Of a stretch of 7,889 bases of DNA, positions 6,038 through 7,889 are shown piece after piece. How positions within the stretch are numbered: position 1 is the first letter of the stretch; each line of letters starts with the position of its first letter. The position numbers were made by a program, and so were the translations under genes. Origin of the DNA: an uncultured Methanomassiliicoccales archaeon (lineage in GTDB: Archaea; Thermoplasmatota; Thermoplasmata; Methanomassiliicoccales; Methanomethylophilaceae); assembly GCA_934234005.1 (NCBI GenBank), contig CAKQHC010000073.1, positions 1 to 7,889 on the forward strand, read 5' to 3'. The notes beneath the pieces are model-generated. The model saw only the letters and a program-made list of their open reading frames with translations, did no database searches and was not told the origin of the DNA.

Positions 6038-6084
6038 ACTGAAGCCGGAAACAGTCTTGATATCTTCGATGAGAAGGGTATTAC

Positions 6085-6594
6085 ATGGAAGAATTAAGAT
6101 TGCCCCGTAGTAACAAGGAAGCTCTGATTTACGGAGCTATAATATCTGCGTTATCCGTTATTTTTATCGGCGGATATAACATGGTTGATCAGCTTGGTTT
6201 GAGCTGGGATACTGCAGAAAGTATGGTAATCTGTTTGCCGATAATATGGATTTTGGTTATGTTGTACACAACATTTGTGGTAGTTCATATAACAAATTGG
6301 ATTTGTAACAAATTTATCGCTCCGACAGACAGTACGAACGCCAGACTTCTAGCCAATCTTATCTCAACTGTGTTCATAATGTCATTTACTTTTTCGTTTG
6401 TAGGTCCGTTCATAGGCAACGTTGTTTCTATGATCGGCGGTGACAATCCCGATTTCTTCTATATTTTGGAGCATCACAGATTTATCTGGCCGAGGAACTT
6501 CTTTATAGCCACGCTTGTGGAAATGTGTATTGCACAGCCTGCGGCAAGACGCTACATGGTGCACATACATAAGAAAAACTGTCAAACGGTTTGA
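6085..6594 (+). CDS. Small four-helix membrane protein, DUF2798-like
   Basis: The 169-residue protein has four hydrophobic segments, at about 14-34, 47-70, 88-110 and 136-152. It appears to be made of two similar halves, each a helix pair: the first begins with KEALIYGAIISALSV and contains a GLSW turn, and the second begins at about ARLLANLISTVFIM and ends with PAARRYM. This two-repeat plan and the opening LPRSNKEAL resemble bacterial and archaeal proteins carrying DUF2798, whose function is unknown. The assignment is from memory of the family and not a search. The start ATG follows a purine-rich GAGAAGGGT (6071-6079), a moderate ribosome binding site. It is preceded by an operator-like inverted repeat and followed at once by a T-rich terminator, so it is probably a single-gene unit. 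There is no signal peptide other than the first helix. Confidence 0.6.
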   Translation: MEELRLPRSNKEALIYGAIISALSVIFIGGYNMVDQLGLSWDTAESMVICLPIIWILVMLYTTFVVVHITNWICNKFIAPTDSTNARLLANLISTVFIMSFTFSFVGPFIGNVVSMIGGDNPDFFYILEHHRFIWPRNFFIATLVEMCIAQPAARRYMVHIHKKNCQTV

Positions 6595-6595
6595 T

Positions 6596-6606
6596 GTTTT
6601 TTATTT
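6596..6606 (+). terminator. T-rich terminator after the DUF2798-like gene
   Basis: TGTTTTTTATTT begins two bases after the TGA at 6592-6594. Six consecutive T residues (6597-6602) followed by ATTT fit archaeal oligo-T termination. A short G-run/C-run inverted repeat (GGGG near 6617-6621 with CCCC 6628-6631) follows, between this gene and the convergent HMG-CoA reductase gene. Confidence 0.5.
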
Positions 6607-6631
6607 GGAAAGATTGGGGGGTTTTGTCCCC

Positions 6632-7858
6632 TCATCTTCCCAATGCCATATGGGCGGAACCCAATTGTCCTGCGGACTGTGCCGCGAGAGTCGATAATTC
6701 TCCCGCAAGGACTGTTGCAGCAACAATTTCGGCCAATTTTTTGGCTTTACCGTTGCCCAGGCATCCGATCATATTCAGGGCTTCAGATTGGCACGGCAGA
6801 CGTGTTCCGCCACCGACCGTTCCGACCTCTACCGCAGGCATCCTGACGCAAATGTAAAGGTCTCCGTCAAGATCTTCGCACGTTGTTATTGTCATACTGG
6901 CTCCTACAACCTGAGCGGGATCCTGTCCCGTTGCGATGTATAATGCGGCGACCATATTTGCGGCGTGTGCATTGGCACCGAGTGTTCCGGCCATGCTGCT
7001 TCCGATAAGGTTCTTTCTATTGTTGGTGTCGGTAATTTTTGCGGCAGTTGTATGCAGTTTGGACTCGACTATCTCTTTGGGTATACGGGATTCGGCTACG
7101 ACTGTTTTTCCGCGTCCGTTAATCATATTGATTGCAGCGGGTTTCTTGTCAGAACACATGTTGCCTGAGACAGAAATCATCACCGCACCCGTTTCTTTTT
7201 CGATAAGTCTGCACACGGCTTCGCTGGCAATCGTCGCCATATTCATCCCCATGGCATCTCCGGTTTCGAATGCGAATCTGAGGAACAGATTGCGTCCGTC
7301 GGGGTATTTGTCGATGCGGATAAGTTTTCCGTGACTGGTAGTTTCCGCAACCGCGGAATCTATTTCGTTCTGATGCGCGTCTATCCAGTTTATGACATCT
7401 ATGGCATGATCAAGGTCGTTTACCCTCAATACGGGGGCGCGTGTCATAGCGTCTCCGAAAACCATGGTTCTGACCCCGGATCCTTGATTCATTACAGACA
7501 TTCCTCTGGAGATGGATGCGATTAACGCGCCTTCGGTAGTAGCAAGAGGTACCAGAAATTCTCCGTTGGCCGTCGAACCTCTTATTTTTACGGGTCCCGC
7601 ATAACCCAACGGAAACTGTGTCGTACCGATCATGATTACAACGTTCTTGGATGCCATTTCGGGATCGAAACAGTATTTTGAGACATAGTCTAATCTGGCA
7701 CCGGTGAATTCTTCTGCGGCTACGCGTCTTTCTTCGACATCTTCTTTACTACCGAGTTTTCTTGTAACATTAAACTCAGCTAGTAAATAGTTTGTATCAC
7801 CAATTGTATTAACTAATTTTTGATCTAACATTTCTAAATAATCATGATTTAAAAACAA
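6632..7858 (-). CDS. hmgA: HMG-CoA reductase, class I (N-terminus unreliable: chimeric junction)
   Basis: This enzyme reduces HMG-CoA to mevalonate with NADPH, the committed step to archaeal isoprenoid lipids. Counting from the TTG at 7858 the catalytic set is complete: Glu109 in ATTEGALIAS, Lys238 in NMCSDKKPAAIN, Asp313 in TGQDPAQ and His403 in GSAHMALGR. Class I signatures are the NADPH-site DAMGMNM (201-207), GTVGGGTRLPCQ, and the stretch MIGTTQFPLGYAGPVKIRG (76-94). There is no N-terminal membrane domain, as usual in Archaea. The recognisable enzyme begins near residue 33-40 (about 7740-7762). The first roughly 32 residues are AT-rich and look unrelated, and the frame stays open to the window edge, so neither TTG 7858 nor any visible codon can be trusted as the native start. 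A native start was probably lost at the junction. The gene is convergent with the DUF2798-like gene. Confidence 0.9.
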   Translation of the reverse strand: MFLNHDYLEMLDQKLVNTIGDTNYLLAEFNVTRKLGSKEDVEERRVAAEEFTGARLDYVSKYCFDPEMASKNVVIMIGTTQFPLGYAGPVKIRGSTANGEFLVPLATTEGALIASISRGMSVMNQGSGVRTMVFGDAMTRAPVLRVNDLDHAIDVINWIDAHQNEIDSAVAETTSHGKLIRIDKYPDGRNLFLRFAFETGDAMGMNMATIASEAVCRLIEKETGAVMISVSGNMCSDKKPAAINMINGRGKTVVAESRIPKEIVESKLHTTAAKITDTNNRKNLIGSSMAGTLGANAHAANMVAALYIATGQDPAQVVGASMTITTCEDLDGDLYICVRMPAVEVGTVGGGTRLPCQSEALNMIGCLGNGKAKKLAEIVAATVLAGELSTLAAQSAGQLGSAHMALGR

Positions 7859-7888
7859 TTCACATCCTTTTATAATCGTGATATTGTA
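7763..7888 (-). other. Foreign fragment resembling CpsB/YwqE-type tyrosine phosphatase, joined in frame to hmgA
   Basis: On the minus strand, in the same frame as HMG-CoA reductase, this stretch reads from YNITIIKGCELFLNHDYL through NTIGDTNYLLAEFNVT with no stop. The pattern G-x-E-[LI]-[FY], a DxLxxLxxK helix, then T-x-x-D-x-x-Y-x-L-x-EF-x-x-T matches what I recall of the middle of CpsB from Streptococcus pneumoniae, a PHP-fold manganese-dependent tyrosine phosphatase of capsule loci (GAEIYYTPDVLDKLEKK, then TLNDSRYALIEFSMNT). GC is about 25% by hand count across 7741-7889, against about 47% in the adjoining 60 bases, and TTA leucine codons dominate. The fragment covers only part of that protein. 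The likeliest cause is an assembly chimera with a low-GC bacterial sequence; recombination or transfer is less likely. Family assignment is from memory. Confidence 0.55.
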
Positions 7889-7889
7889 T

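Noticed and set aside
5943..6084. Riboswitch or small RNA gene in the 142-bp gap
   Set aside because: Two overlapping hairpins are visible but no known riboswitch core, and the expected transcription start would cut off the left arm. An operator reading is simpler.
6936..7334. Plus-strand open frame of 132 codons with hydrophobic stretches, opposite hmgA
   Set aside because: It is antisense to the catalytic core of HMG-CoA reductase. Its hydrophobic look comes from the complement of Ala/Gly/Asn-rich codons. No start context is visible.
1..7889. At least nine GGATCC hexamers, several times the roughly two expected by chance
   Set aside because: Most lie in coding regions where GAT-CC, GGA-TCC and similar codon pairs are frequent in this genome. 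There is no spacing pattern or accompanying restriction gene, so codon bias explains it best.
1..7889. CRISPR array, insertion sequence or attachment site
   Set aside because: No regularly spaced direct repeats, transposase-like protein or flanking duplicated ends were seen.

Overview
This 7.9 kb window looks like chromosomal DNA from a euryarchaeal methanogen, most likely Thermoplasmatota / Methanomassiliicoccales-like. That placement is an inference. It rests on an archaeal/eukaryotic-type PheT of about 550 residues, a class I HMG-CoA reductase with its complete catalytic set, archaeal TATA elements at plausible distances from starts, GGTGA-type ribosome binding sites, and stop codon use. 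Of nine stops, eight are TGA, one is TAA and none is TAG, which would fit a pyrrolysine-decoding lineage but does not prove one.

Layout. Bases 1-1925 (+) hold a tightly overlapping set: the 3' end of a GlcD/D-lactate-dehydrogenase-type FAD oxidase, then etfB, then etfA. This is the gene content of an ETF-linked, possibly electron-bifurcating, 2-hydroxyacid oxidoreductase. EtfA carries a short N-terminal CxxxCxxC stub. Bases 1926-4064 (-) hold pheT followed by a one-cysteine Bcp/PrxQ-type peroxiredoxin. The divergent gap 4065-4179 holds a TATA box embedded in an inverted repeat, placed so that pheT would be leaderless, and a second small palindrome on the ABC-gene side. Bases 4180-5942 (+) hold a two-gene ABC-2 exporter (ATPase plus permease, ATGA overlap). 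The gap 5943-6084 holds a TATA-like element bracketed by perfect 9-bp inverted arms, with a third related half-site. Next comes a four-helix membrane protein resembling DUF2798 (6085-6594, +), and convergent to it HMG-CoA reductase (6632 to about 7760, -), the key step of archaeal isoprenoid lipid synthesis.

The right end is the most anomalous part. From about 7745-7765 to the window edge, GC content falls from about 47% to about 25%. The reading frame of HMG-CoA reductase continues there into residues that do not look like that enzyme but resemble the middle of a CpsB/YwqE-type (PHP-fold) tyrosine phosphatase from a low-GC bacterium. The simplest reading is a chimeric junction, probably a metagenome assembly error near a contig end, and a true fusion or transfer is less likely. 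The annotated N-terminus of HMG-CoA reductase should therefore not be trusted.

The genes form separate functional units (redox/ETF, translation plus peroxide defence, export, lipid precursor synthesis). I see no mobile element, CRISPR array, tRNA or rRNA. No gene-free stretch exceeds 300 bases.
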